Source of the DNA: Bifidobacterium saguinibicoloris
Lineage (GTDB): Bacteria > Actinomycetota > Actinomycetes > Actinomycetales > Bifidobacteriaceae
Direction of reading: 5' to 3'
Assembly (NCBI RefSeq): GCF_019331725.1
Contig: NZ_JAHBBF010000004.1
Span: 1 to 64,000, forward strand
Length of the DNA: 64,000 nt
The translations under genes and the position numbers were made by a program. Positions 8,701-16,038 of the stretch are shown here, one piece after another. Each line of letters begins with the position of its first letter. Positions within the stretch are counted from its first letter, which is position 1. The notes under the pieces were generated by a model. The model did no database searches and was not told the origin of the DNA. It saw nothing but the letters and a program-made list of their open reading frames with translations.

Positions 8701-11110
8701 CGACGCCGGTGGCGGCCTGCTGTTCGGCGAGGAGCCGGGCGAGGTTGTCGACGGCGTTGCGGTCGAGGCCGTCGGCTTTGAGACGATGCAGGATGGGCGG
8801 CGTGAAGGTCGGTTCGGCTTCCGGCCGCTGCGACGACGCGTGGACGAGACCGGCGGCCGTCTCGCGCAGGAACCGTCCTTTGGCGCGGCCGAAGCCGGCG
8901 TCGCGGCCCGTCTCCTCGCCGTGCCAGAACGGCAGGCGTGCGGTGCGTCCGGGGGCGGGGGTGACGACGACGCGGTCGCGCGTGATCTCCTGAATCTGCC
9001 AGGTGGACGTGCCGAGGGTGATGACGTCGCCGACGCGCGACTCGTAGACCATCTCCTCATCGAGTTCGCCGACGCGGCGCTGCCCGCCGCGTCCCGTATC
9101 CGCTTCGGGCAGGACCACCGTGTAGAGACCGCGGTCCGGGATCGTGCCGCCGGAGGTGACGGCGAGGCGTTGCGCGCCGGGACGCGCGGCGATGAGGTCG
9201 GCCTCATGGTTCCACATGAGGGGCGGGCGGAACGCGGAGAACTCCTCGGTGTCGTACGCGCCGGTCATCATGCCCATGACCGCGTCGAACATGCTCCGGT
9301 CGAGGTCGGCGAACGGTGCGGCGCGACGTACGGTCGCATACCAGTCGTCGGGTTTGAGGTCGTCCATCGCGGCGGCTGCGACGGTCTGCTGGGCGAGGAT
9401 GTCGAGCGGGTTGCGCGGCACGGCCAACGGTTCGATGTCGCCCGCGCGCATGCTTTCGATGGAGGCGGCGACGCCGACGATCTGCTCGCGCGTCAGCGGA
9501 TAGAACAGGGCGTGCGAGACGCCGCCGACGCGATGGTCGGCGCGGCCCACGCGCTGCAGGCCGGAGGCGACGGACAGGGGCGGCGCGATCTGGATGACGA
9601 GGTCGACCGAGCCCATGTCGATGCCGAGTTCGAGGCTGCTGGTCGCGACCACGCAACGGAGTTCGCCGCGCTTCAACCGTTCCTCGATCTGCTTGCGCCG
9701 GTCCTTGGAGACCGAGCCGTGGTGGGCCATCGCGATGACGTCGTCCACGCCGTGCGAGCCGACGAGCATCGTGGTCGAGCCGACGACCGAATCGTAGTGC
9801 CGGGCGAAGCCCTCGCGTCCCTCCGGCGAGCCTTTGTCGGCGGACATGCCGGACAAGCCGGGGATGCCGAATCCCGCGAGTCCATCGGATGCGCCGGACG
9901 CGCCGGACGCGGCCGACGCACCGGACGGGCCGGACGAATCGGTCACGCCGCTCCCCCGGCGTTCGGCGTACAGGTCGTTCAATCGCGCGGTGAGTTTTTC
10001 CGCCAACCCACGTGAGTTGACGAACACGAGCGTGGTGCGGTGGGCTAGGATCTCGTCGAGGACGCTTGCCTCGACGACCGGCCATATCGAGCCGGACGTG
10101 CGGTCGCCGGCGGCGCCGGTGACCGCGGACGAATCGGCGTTCCACCGGTCCGTTCCGTCGGTTCCGCCGGAACCACCGGAACCACCGTCGACAATCCCCT
10201 TGCGTTCGGCGAGACGCCGCATGGCGGGCGTGACGCCGGAGATGTGCGGCGCCGCCGCGCGTTCCGCGTCGACGCCGCCGGCGCGGTGCGCGACGTTCGC
10301 CGATTGCAGGTCGCGCATGTCGGCCAACGGTTCCACGACCTTCAAGTCCATGTCGGGCTGGGCCCCCGGGTCGACGATGGTGACGGGACGTACGCCGCCG
10401 AGGAAGCGCGCGGCCTCGGCGGGCGGGTTCACGGTGGCGGACAGGCCGATGCGTTGGGCGGGCCGGCCGGCGGACGCATCCGTCGCCGCATCGCCGTGGT
10501 GACGCCGATTCGCGGCGCTTCCGGTGATGAGGTCGTCGAGCCGTTCGAGGCTCAATGCGAGGTGGGCACCGCGTTTGCCGCCGGCGAGCGCATGCACTTC
10601 GTCGACGATGACGGTGTCCACGGTCCTGAGGATGGTCCTCGCCTTGGAGGTGAGGATGAGGTAGAGGGATTCGGGTGTGGTGACGAGGATGTCCGGCGGA
10701 TGCGCGGCGATGGCGCGGCGCTCCTTGGGCGTGGTGTCGCCGCTGCGCGTGGCGATGCGGATGGCGGGCGCGGGCGCGCCTGTGGCCGCGCAGGCGGCGG
10801 CGATGCCGTCCAACGGCGCTTCGAGGTTCTTGGCGACGTCGACGGCGAGCGCCTTGAGCGGCGAGATGTAGAGGACGCGCACGCCCTTGGTCTTGCGGGA
10901 GCGGGTGGTGGGCGCGTCCGTCATGAGACGGTCGATGGCGGAGAGGAAGGCGCACAGGGTCTTGCCGGAGCCGGTGGGGGCGATGACGAGCGTGTCCGCG
11001 CCGGAGCGGATGACGGGCCATGCCTCGCGCTGCGCTTCGGTGGGCGCGCCGAACGCATGCCGGAACCATTCCCGGGTGGGTTTCGAGAACGCTTCCAGAC
11101 ATTCGCACAT
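5792..11110 (-). CDS. lhr: Lhr-family ATP-dependent DNA/RNA helicase
   Basis: A 1772-residue superfamily 2 helicase, longer than E. coli Lhr (~1540). Motifs in order: Walker A APTGSGKT (~44-51), motif Ib TTPESL (~144), DEVH box (~170-173), SAT (~224-226), then after a long insertion the second RecA domain with SSLELGIDMG and QRVGRADH. The remaining ~1000 residues carry the Lhr winged-helix and C-terminal region (MWNHEAD, AALPAGTWES). Several low-complexity Ser/Gly/Asp/Ala insertions interrupt the protein (for example around 9880-9960 and 6000-6200). Lhr proteins act in DNA repair, including interstrand-crosslink responses in actinobacteria (known for the family). ATG 11110 follows shortly after CTAG and has weak SD, but conservation begins immediately after it. 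Confidence 0.9.
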   Translation of the reverse strand: MCECLEAFSKPTREWFRHAFGAPTEAQREAWPVIRSGADTLVIAPTGSGKTLCAFLSAIDRLMTDAPTTRSRKTKGVRVLYISPLKALAVDVAKNLEAPLDGIAAACAATGAPAPAIRIATRSGDTTPKERRAIAAHPPDILVTTPESLYLILTSKARTILRTVDTVIVDEVHALAGGKRGAHLALSLERLDDLITGSAANRRHHGDAATDASAGRPAQRIGLSATVNPPAEAARFLGGVRPVTIVDPGAQPDMDLKVVEPLADMRDLQSANVAHRAGGVDAERAAAPHISGVTPAMRRLAERKGIVDGGSGGSGGTDGTDRWNADSSAVTGAAGDRTSGSIWPVVEASVLDEILAHRTTLVFVNSRGLAEKLTARLNDLYAERRGSGVTDSSGPSGASAASGASGASDGLAGFGIPGLSGMSADKGSPEGREGFARHYDSVVGSTTMLVGSHGVDDVIAMAHHGSVSKDRRKQIEERLKRGELRCVVATSSLELGIDMGSVDLVIQIAPPLSVASGLQRVGRADHRVGGVSHALFYPLTREQIVGVAASIESMRAGDIEPLAVPRNPLDILAQQTVAAAAMDDLKPDDWYATVRRAAPFADLDRSMFDAVMGMMTGAYDTEEFSAFRPPLMWNHEADLIAARPGAQRLAVTSGGTIPDRGLYTVVLPEADTGRGGQRRVGELDEEMVYESRVGDVITLGTSTWQIQEITRDRVVVTPAPGRTARLPFWHGEETGRDAGFGRAKGRFLRETAAGLVHASSQRPEAEPTFTPPILHRLKADGLDRNAVDNLARLLAEQQAATGVVPSDETIVVERCPDEEGDWRVIIHSPYGRRVHEPWAMAVTARLTQRYGFDGQAYAADDGIVIRIPDGVGEIPIRDLLLFDPDDLTRIIETQVGESVLYAARFRECAARSLFLPRTEPGRRVPLWQQRLRAAQLLNAARMRRNFPLLLETARECLQDVYDLDALRSLMTRLNGGAVTLKETTTDTPSPFAENLLFGFVGSVMYQYDVPQAERGVRLLSMDPEVLEKLLGTTDMATVLDPDVIAAVEGELAERTFWNELAPDDVTGRVTRYAKTHGPFTAERMIGDLRLDAADAVHALDELAQRGELLSGHFVDMHGDGRDGQDGGQGGQGGQGGGDDGESRGDAGFRTDATQWLHKDVFRRIRARSLAKAREAVKPVEPAAYQSFLLDRQGVGPVGGERYEGADGLMRVIEQLEGVALPAGTWESAVFPARVAGYSPAMLDELLAGGEIVWVGSKTGDTKANEPGLVTFHPAGSMLLETGDGDDPAGRGPSSGMTIPEAILAVLASGGAYHASQLAAMTRERWRAANAGRSDGVSGSDGTDATAGADGVDGTMTDETGADETVDPETGEIITMPAVSRRPSPVRDMPDGWTQSQPWSDSQFEEALWSLVWQGKVTNSSFVPMRALGAGTGKRTVRAPARASRRRIRMTAPRTPMTMGGLWSAVGGDMTDADACVDAGTPEQQALERVEILLDRYGVIAQPLIDKESVPGGFSGLYPLLKRMEEHGRLVRGMFVRGFGAAQFAEKDVVDVLRHMGPGQGEASGTGRGMDETGHMRSAVALSVLDPANLYGSAIAWPAVPKGAAKPARREGGVVVLADGRPVSYATPKSKHLTVFGPSRAVVGKDVTEEGATASSESASSSESVEPSETPHRSERVEQSKQAGRSKRVEPSQQTASDGTTSDGAVSGGATSDDDAARLRPAFAELAYVLRRGGPGTTTFADVNGEPLNGRNPYARVLHQAGFTPVPQGMRLY

Positions 11111-11168
11111 ATGTTCGATGCTAGTGCCGCGCTGCGACGAGCGCGGGCGCACGGATCGGCCGTACGGG

Positions 11169-11375
11169 TCAGTCGTCGACGTATTCGAGGATGTCGCCGG
11201 GCTGGCAGTCAAGGACGCGGCAGATGTTGTCGAGGGTGGTGAAGCGTACGGCCTTGGCGCGCCCGTTCTTGAGGACGGACACGTTGGCGGGGGTGATGCC
11301 GACGCGGTCGGCGAGTTCGTTGACGCCCATCTTGCGTTTGGCGAGCATGACGTCGAGGTTGACGCGGATGGCCAT
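11169..11375 (-). CDS. XRE/Cro-CI small regulator (YozG type)
   Basis: A 68-residue one-domain helix-turn-helix protein: MAIRVNLDVMLAKRKMGVNE, then LADRVGITPANVSVLKNGRA, then a helix ending RVLDCQPGDILEYV, the standard signature of this small XRE family. It begins 1 bp after the DUF2975 membrane-protein gene, an arrangement known from many Firmicutes and Actinobacteria in which the membrane protein and regulator form a unit. The TATCG-N5-CGATA sites at 12001-12067 are candidate operators (inference). Confidence 0.9.
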   Translation of the reverse strand: MAIRVNLDVMLAKRKMGVNELADRVGITPANVSVLKNGRAKAVRFTTLDNICRVLDCQPGDILEYVDD

Positions 11376-11376
11376 G

Positions 11377-11928
11377 TCAGATCACCTCCGCGAGTTCGTC
11401 GCGCTGCGCGATGGCGGCCTTGAGCAGGGACCGCATGACGAGCAGGAGCAGGATGAAGGCGGCGATGAGCAGCAGCGCCACGACGCATGCCGCGCTCATG
11501 GCCGCGGCGCCCATCGCAACGTCCACGGCGACGCCCTGCGCCGGATCGTAGTATTCGGCGTGCGCGAGCGAGCCGTAGAGCAGCACGAAGAGGACGAGCA
11601 CGCCTTCGGCCGCGGCGCAGACGATGATGGCGTCGGTCCAGGTGACGGCCCTGCCGGAGAACACGTCGCGCCGTCTGGCGAGCGTGAGCAGCCGCCACAG
11701 GGGGATCAGCGCGGCTTCGAAGCACAGGATGCCGAGTATGCCGGCGATCGCGTACGGCCATCGGGCGGGGGCGAGTTCCGGGTACGTGGCGACGATGTCG
11801 CCGGAGAGGACGACCACGGCGTACTGTCCCCACAGGCAGACCAGTTCGAAGAGGACGATGAGCGCCTTGAGCGCCGTGATGGCGGCGGGATGGTATTCGG
11901 GCCAGCGTTCGTTCGACGTGTCGGCCAT
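11377..11928 (-). CDS. DUF2975-family membrane protein
   Basis: A 183-residue protein with four hydrophobic segments (about 17-42, 57-80, 95-120, 135-168), matching DUF2975 partners of small XRE regulators in length and topology. The start ATG has AAGGAGCAC upstream. The XRE gene follows after a single base, so both are made from one mRNA. Family function is unknown; the membrane protein may tune the regulator in response to an envelope signal (inference). Confidence 0.8.
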   Translation of the reverse strand: MADTSNERWPEYHPAAITALKALIVLFELVCLWGQYAVVVLSGDIVATYPELAPARWPYAIAGILGILCFEAALIPLWRLLTLARRRDVFSGRAVTWTDAIIVCAAAEGVLVLFVLLYGSLAHAEYYDPAQGVAVDVAMGAAAMSAACVVALLLIAAFILLLLVMRSLLKAAIAQRDELAEVI

Positions 11929-12000
11929 GATGTGCTCCTTCCGGTTGGAGCGGCTCCCCCTCGGGCGCCACCCCGAATGTATTGCAAGACGATAATAACC

Positions 12001-12067
12001 TATCGTTTTTCAATATGTCAACACCGTGAAGAATTGCATGTCGATAGATTCATATCGTTTTTCGATA
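12001..12067. promoter_or_regulatory. paired TATCG-N5-CGATA operators in divergent intergenic region
   Basis: TATCGTTTTTCAATA (12001-12015) and TATCGTTTTTCGATA (12053-12067) are near-identical; the second is a perfect inverted repeat around T5. Further CGATA/TATCG half-sites fall at ~11990-12005 and ~12041-12057. They lie between the leftward DUF2975-XRE operon and the rightward membrane-protein gene, so one regulator could switch both. The XRE protein is the obvious candidate. Confidence 0.65.
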
Positions 12068-12146
12068 GTTACGATGGCGGCAGCCATACGGAACCGTCGC
12101 CCACATGCGACGCACGTTCCCACGCATCGGACCCAAGGAGCACGAC

Positions 12147-13571
12147 ATGACCGAACCGACCACCATCGCACGCACGCCGTCGGATGCACACACGGCACCG
12201 CCATCGGACGTTCCGCCATCGGACGGCATGACGCGACGGCCCGCCGACGGACCGACGCGACCGGCGCAGGACGGGCGCGGCCTGCGCCTGCTCGTCGCGG
12301 CGTTCGCCGTCACGCTCCTGTTCGACCGGCTCGTCGTCGCCACGTGGACCGACATGCCCTCATGGGTGTACCAGTGGGGCTATCTCACGCCGCTGGCCGT
12401 GTTCTGGCTCGTCTGCCTCGCCGTCATGACGGCCCTCCACCCGCGCACGGCGCTCACTCGCCCGCTCATCTGGACGGTGACCCTCGCCGTCGTGGCTCTG
12501 GCCGCATGGTGCATGCTCGCCGAAACGCGTTTCCAAGGCAACCTCGAATTCGAGCTCATCACCGTCGTCCTCGTCATGCCCGCGCTGCTCATGCTCCACG
12601 CGCAGCTCGCGAACGGCCTGTACGACGTGCGCCGTCCCCTCGGCGTCGTCGTCAACTGGTTCGCGGGATGGGTGGTCAAGCCGTTCACGCGGATCGGCGG
12701 GCTCTTCCGGCTACTGGACGGCTTGGGGCGGAATCTGCGCGCCTGCGGCCCGGACGGCACGCGGCGAATCGGAGGCGCCGCACGCAAGGCGGGCCTCGCC
12801 ATGCTCATCGGGCTGCCGCTGCTCGCCGTCCTGCTCGCCCTGCTCTCCGGCGCGGACATGGTGTTCCGCTACGGACTGACGCGTCTCTTCGGCGATTTCG
12901 ACCTGCGCTCCCTGTGCACGCACGCCGCATGGACGCTGCTGCCGCTGCCGTTCCTGTTCTCCCTGCTGGCGCATGCGGACGACACGTCGGACAAGGCGAA
13001 GGCCTCGTACGCGATGCGTGCCGGACTGCGGTTCGATGGCACGGTGACGGTTATCGTGCTCGGCATGGCGCTCGCCGCGTACGCCGTGTTCTGCGGCGTG
13101 CAGTTCACGTTCCTGTTCGCCGGCGCCGGTCTGCCGGACGGACTCACCTACGCCGAATACGCACGCTCCGGATTCTTCCAGCTGCTCGCCGTGGCCGCCA
13201 TCAACCTGACGATGTTCGGGCTGGCGCACACGTACGCGCGCCGGACGCGCACGCTCGTCGTCATGCTCGTCGGGCTGGTCGGCGCCACCGGCGTGATGCT
13301 CGCCTCCGCCGCCAGACGGCTGCTGCTGTACATCGCCGCGTACGGGCTGACGTGGATGCGGTATGCGGCGGGCGCGTTCATCGGACTGCTGGCAGTGATG
13401 CTGCTGCTCGCCTTGGTTAAGATGGTCCTCCCCCGTCTGCCGTTGACGGCCGCCTGCCTCGTGGCGTTCCTCGTCTGGTACGTGGCGTTCGGCTGGAGCG
13501 ACCCGGCGTACGTCATCGGCACGTTCGACGCGGCGCACGGGTTCGGCATGGGGCCGACGATCGTCCCGTGA
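12147..13571 (+). CDS. polytopic membrane protein, DUF4153/DUF4173-like
   Basis: A 474-residue protein with a ~55-residue Pro/Thr-rich cytosolic N-terminus followed by roughly twelve hydrophobic segments. Overall pattern, length and the aromatic motif near the end (VWYVAFGWSDPAYVIGTFD) fit the DUF4153/DUF4173 group of uncharacterised membrane proteins, often found with DUF2975/XRE-type regulatory genes. ATG 12147 is chosen because CAAGGAGCACGAC precedes it; an ORF-level start 42 nt upstream lacks an SD. It is divergent from the XRE unit and shares the TATCG-N5-CGATA operator region. Confidence 0.7.
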   Translation: MTEPTTIARTPSDAHTAPPSDVPPSDGMTRRPADGPTRPAQDGRGLRLLVAAFAVTLLFDRLVVATWTDMPSWVYQWGYLTPLAVFWLVCLAVMTALHPRTALTRPLIWTVTLAVVALAAWCMLAETRFQGNLEFELITVVLVMPALLMLHAQLANGLYDVRRPLGVVVNWFAGWVVKPFTRIGGLFRLLDGLGRNLRACGPDGTRRIGGAARKAGLAMLIGLPLLAVLLALLSGADMVFRYGLTRLFGDFDLRSLCTHAAWTLLPLPFLFSLLAHADDTSDKAKASYAMRAGLRFDGTVTVIVLGMALAAYAVFCGVQFTFLFAGAGLPDGLTYAEYARSGFFQLLAVAAINLTMFGLAHTYARRTRTLVVMLVGLVGATGVMLASAARRLLLYIAAYGLTWMRYAAGAFIGLLAVMLLLALVKMVLPRLPLTAACLVAFLVWYVAFGWSDPAYVIGTFDAAHGFGMGPTIVP

Positions 13572-13586
13572 GCCGGCCGCCGCGTC

Positions 13587-14801
13587 TCAGCCGCGCTTGC
13601 GGCGCAGCGCCTCGTGCATGACGACCATGACGGCGAGGAACGCGAGCAGGAAGAACGGGAACAGGGCGATGGTCAGATACTGGGCGATGAGACCAAACAA
13701 CGGCGGCATGAGCATCGACCCGACGTAGGCGGCGGCCATCTGCACGCCCACGATGGCCTGCGAGCGCTCCTCGCCGAAATAGGCTGGCGTGGAGTGGATG
13801 ATGCACGGGTAGATGGGCGCGCAGCCGAGACCCACCACGGTGAGACCCGCGAACACGCCGAGATGATGCGGCAACGGCAGCAGCATGACGACGATGCCGG
13901 CGAGGATGAGCGCCTGGCCGAGGCGGATCATCTCGTGGTCGGCGAGCCGCATCGTGAGGAAGCCGCTCAGGCCGCGGCCCACGGTGATGCCGATGAAGAA
14001 CAGGCTGATCCAGCTGGCGGCCTCCGCCTTGCCGATACCGTGACCCAGGACCATATAGCTCGCGCCCCACAGCATGCACGTGGATTCGACGGCGCAATAG
14101 CACAGGAACATGAGCAGGATCTCGCGGGCGCCGCGGATGGCGAGTACGCCCTTGAGCCCCAACGGTTCACGCTTCGGCGCGGAGGGCGCGGCGGACGACG
14201 CGTCGGATGAATCCGGTGTATCGGGCACACCGGACACGGACGCACCGGACGCCGTGCGGGACTTCCACAACGGCAGGCTGAACGTGATGACCACGGTGAG
14301 CGCGATCTGCAGGAACGCGATGTACCGGTAGCCCCACGGCCACCCCTGTCCGCCGGAGAGCGCGTAGCCCATCACATACGGGCCGGTCAGGGCGCCCACG
14401 CCCCACATGCAGTGCAGCCAGCTCATATGCCGGCTCTCATAGTGGATGGCCACGTAGTTGTTGAGCGCGGCGTCCACGCCGCCGGCGCCGAGCCCGTACG
14501 GCACGGCGAGCGCGAGCAGCGTCCAGTAGTTCGGGGCGAACGAGAAGCCGAGCAGAGCGGCGGCGGTGAGCCCCACGGACGCCGCGGTGACGCGACCGGC
14601 GCCGAACCGCAGGGTCATGCGGTCGCTCATGAGCGCCGAGCAGATGGTCGCCGCGGAGATCGTCATCGAGATGCCGCCCGCCCACGACAGGGGTGCACCG
14701 AGATCCTGGCTCATGGTGGGCCATGCGGCGCCGAGCAGCGCGTCCGGCAGCCCCAGACTGATGAACGACAGGTAGATCACGGCGAGCAGCAGACTCGTCA
14801 T
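13587..14801 (-). CDS. major facilitator superfamily transporter
   Basis: A 404-residue 12-helix transporter. N- and C-terminal six-helix halves are split by a ~45-residue polar loop at ~190-235 rich in Ser/Asp/Ala/Pro. The N-terminal SLGLPDALLGAAWPTM and the internal GPYVMGYALSGGQGW are typical of sugar-type MFS (FucP/YbjJ-like) members. It begins 172 bp after the ribokinase stop on the same strand, so import of a pentose or nucleoside-derived sugar is possible (inference). The loop contains the GGACGCRCCGGACG-type low-complexity DNA also seen in lhr and the EamA gene. Confidence 0.8.
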   Translation of the reverse strand: MTSLLLAVIYLSFISLGLPDALLGAAWPTMSQDLGAPLSWAGGISMTISAATICSALMSDRMTLRFGAGRVTAASVGLTAAALLGFSFAPNYWTLLALAVPYGLGAGGVDAALNNYVAIHYESRHMSWLHCMWGVGALTGPYVMGYALSGGQGWPWGYRYIAFLQIALTVVITFSLPLWKSRTASGASVSGVPDTPDSSDASSAAPSAPKREPLGLKGVLAIRGAREILLMFLCYCAVESTCMLWGASYMVLGHGIGKAEAASWISLFFIGITVGRGLSGFLTMRLADHEMIRLGQALILAGIVVMLLPLPHHLGVFAGLTVVGLGCAPIYPCIIHSTPAYFGEERSQAIVGVQMAAAYVGSMLMPPLFGLIAQYLTIALFPFFLLAFLAVMVVMHEALRRKRG

Positions 14802-14973
14802 CGGGCCTCCTCGGAATCATGGGAATCGCCGGACCGCGGGAACGTACGGCACGGTGCGGTGCAGCCGTTCATGATACCGGCATCGGGAAGACGACGGGCC
14901 CGGACACGCATGCATCGGCCGGACGGACAATCGGACGGATCGGACGGCCAGGGCCGGCCGGAACCGAAGGCGT

Positions 14974-15990
14974 CTACTCGGCGGGCGTGAAGTAGTCGGC
15001 GATCTCCTCGGCGGTGCCGAACGAGGATTGCGCACCGAGCTTGGTGGCGGCGTACGCGGCCACATAGGAGCCGATCTGCGCGGACTGGAGCAGCGAATAC
15101 CCGGCGGCGAGACCGGCGAGCACGGTGCCCATGAACGAGTCGCCGCAGCCGGTGGTGTCGACCGCCTCGACGATGGCCTGGCCCACGCGGAACCATTGCC
15201 CGTCCTCGATGACGATGGACCCCTCCTCGCCGAGGGTGACGATGCCCCGGGTGAAGCCGTAGTCGGTGAACCGGTCGACCACGTCGGCCCAATCGTGCGT
15301 GGACCAGGTGCCTTCGACGAGGTCCGGCAGTTCGAGCAGGTCGGCGGCCTCGTGCTCGTTGACGAGGAGGATGTCGGTGGCTTCGATGAGCTCGTGCGGC
15401 AGCTCCGCCATGAACGGGGACTCGTTGAGCAGCACGGTCACGCCCTGCTCGTGCGCGGCCTGGGCGGCGGCGATCACGGTGGGCACGGGGCTTTCCAGGC
15501 ACAGGCCGAGCACCTTGGCCTCGCCGAGCGCCTCGCGGTGGCATTGCACGTATCCGGCGCTCACCTTGCCGTTCGCGCCGGTGGAGTAGACGATGGTGTT
15601 CTCCCCCTCGGCGTCCACGGTGATGACGGTGGTGCCGCTGGCGCCTTCGGTGTGGAGGATCTCGCTGGTGTCGACGCCCGCGTCGTCGAGCTTGCTCAGC
15701 AGGAAGGCGGCGTTCTCGTCGTCGCCGACGGCCCCGTAGAAGTGTACGTCGGCGCCGAGCCTGGCGGCGGCCGCGGCCTGGTTCGCGCCCTTGCCGCCGG
15801 GCAGGATCTTCAGCGCACCACCCTTGACGGTCTCTCCCGGTTCGGGGAGTCTGCGCGTGGTGACGGTGTAGTCCGCGTTCATCGAACCGACCACGGCCAC
15901 GGATCCTTCGGATTGGCTCATGCCCATGAGCCGTTCGCGGATGGTCAGCGGCATCTGCGAACGCGCTTCGACGGGTTTCTCCTCGCTCAT
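14974..15990 (-). CDS. rbsK: ribokinase (PfkB family)
   Basis: A sugar kinase phosphorylating ribose at O5 (family knowledge). Visible signatures are the N-terminal VVGSMNADY strand, the sugar-binding GGKGANQAAAAARLGADV at ~75-92, and the C-terminal PfkB signature DTTGCGDSFMGT with the catalytic Asp; most ribokinases read GAGD here, this one GCGD. ATG 15990 gives 338 residues, ~30 more than typical; ATGs at ~15930 and 15924 (MGMSQ) would restore the family length, so the exact start is uncertain. The gene follows parE by 48 bp. Confidence 0.85.
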   Translation of the reverse strand: MSEEKPVEARSQMPLTIRERLMGMSQSEGSVAVVGSMNADYTVTTRRLPEPGETVKGGALKILPGGKGANQAAAAARLGADVHFYGAVGDDENAAFLLSKLDDAGVDTSEILHTEGASGTTVITVDAEGENTIVYSTGANGKVSAGYVQCHREALGEAKVLGLCLESPVPTVIAAAQAAHEQGVTVLLNESPFMAELPHELIEATDILLVNEHEAADLLELPDLVEGTWSTHDWADVVDRFTDYGFTRGIVTLGEEGSIVIEDGQWFRVGQAIVEAVDTTGCGDSFMGTVLAGLAAGYSLLQSAQIGSYVAAYAATKLGAQSSFGTAEEIADYFTPAE

Positions 15991-16038
15991 CACGATATTC
16001 ACGTCCCGATAGTCTAGTCCGACCACGGGCCAACCCGG

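Noticed and set aside
11111..12013. N-terminal extension of the Lhr ORF up to 12013
   Set aside because: The upstream 301 codons are the other frame of the DUF2975 and XRE genes; helicase homology starts at 11110.
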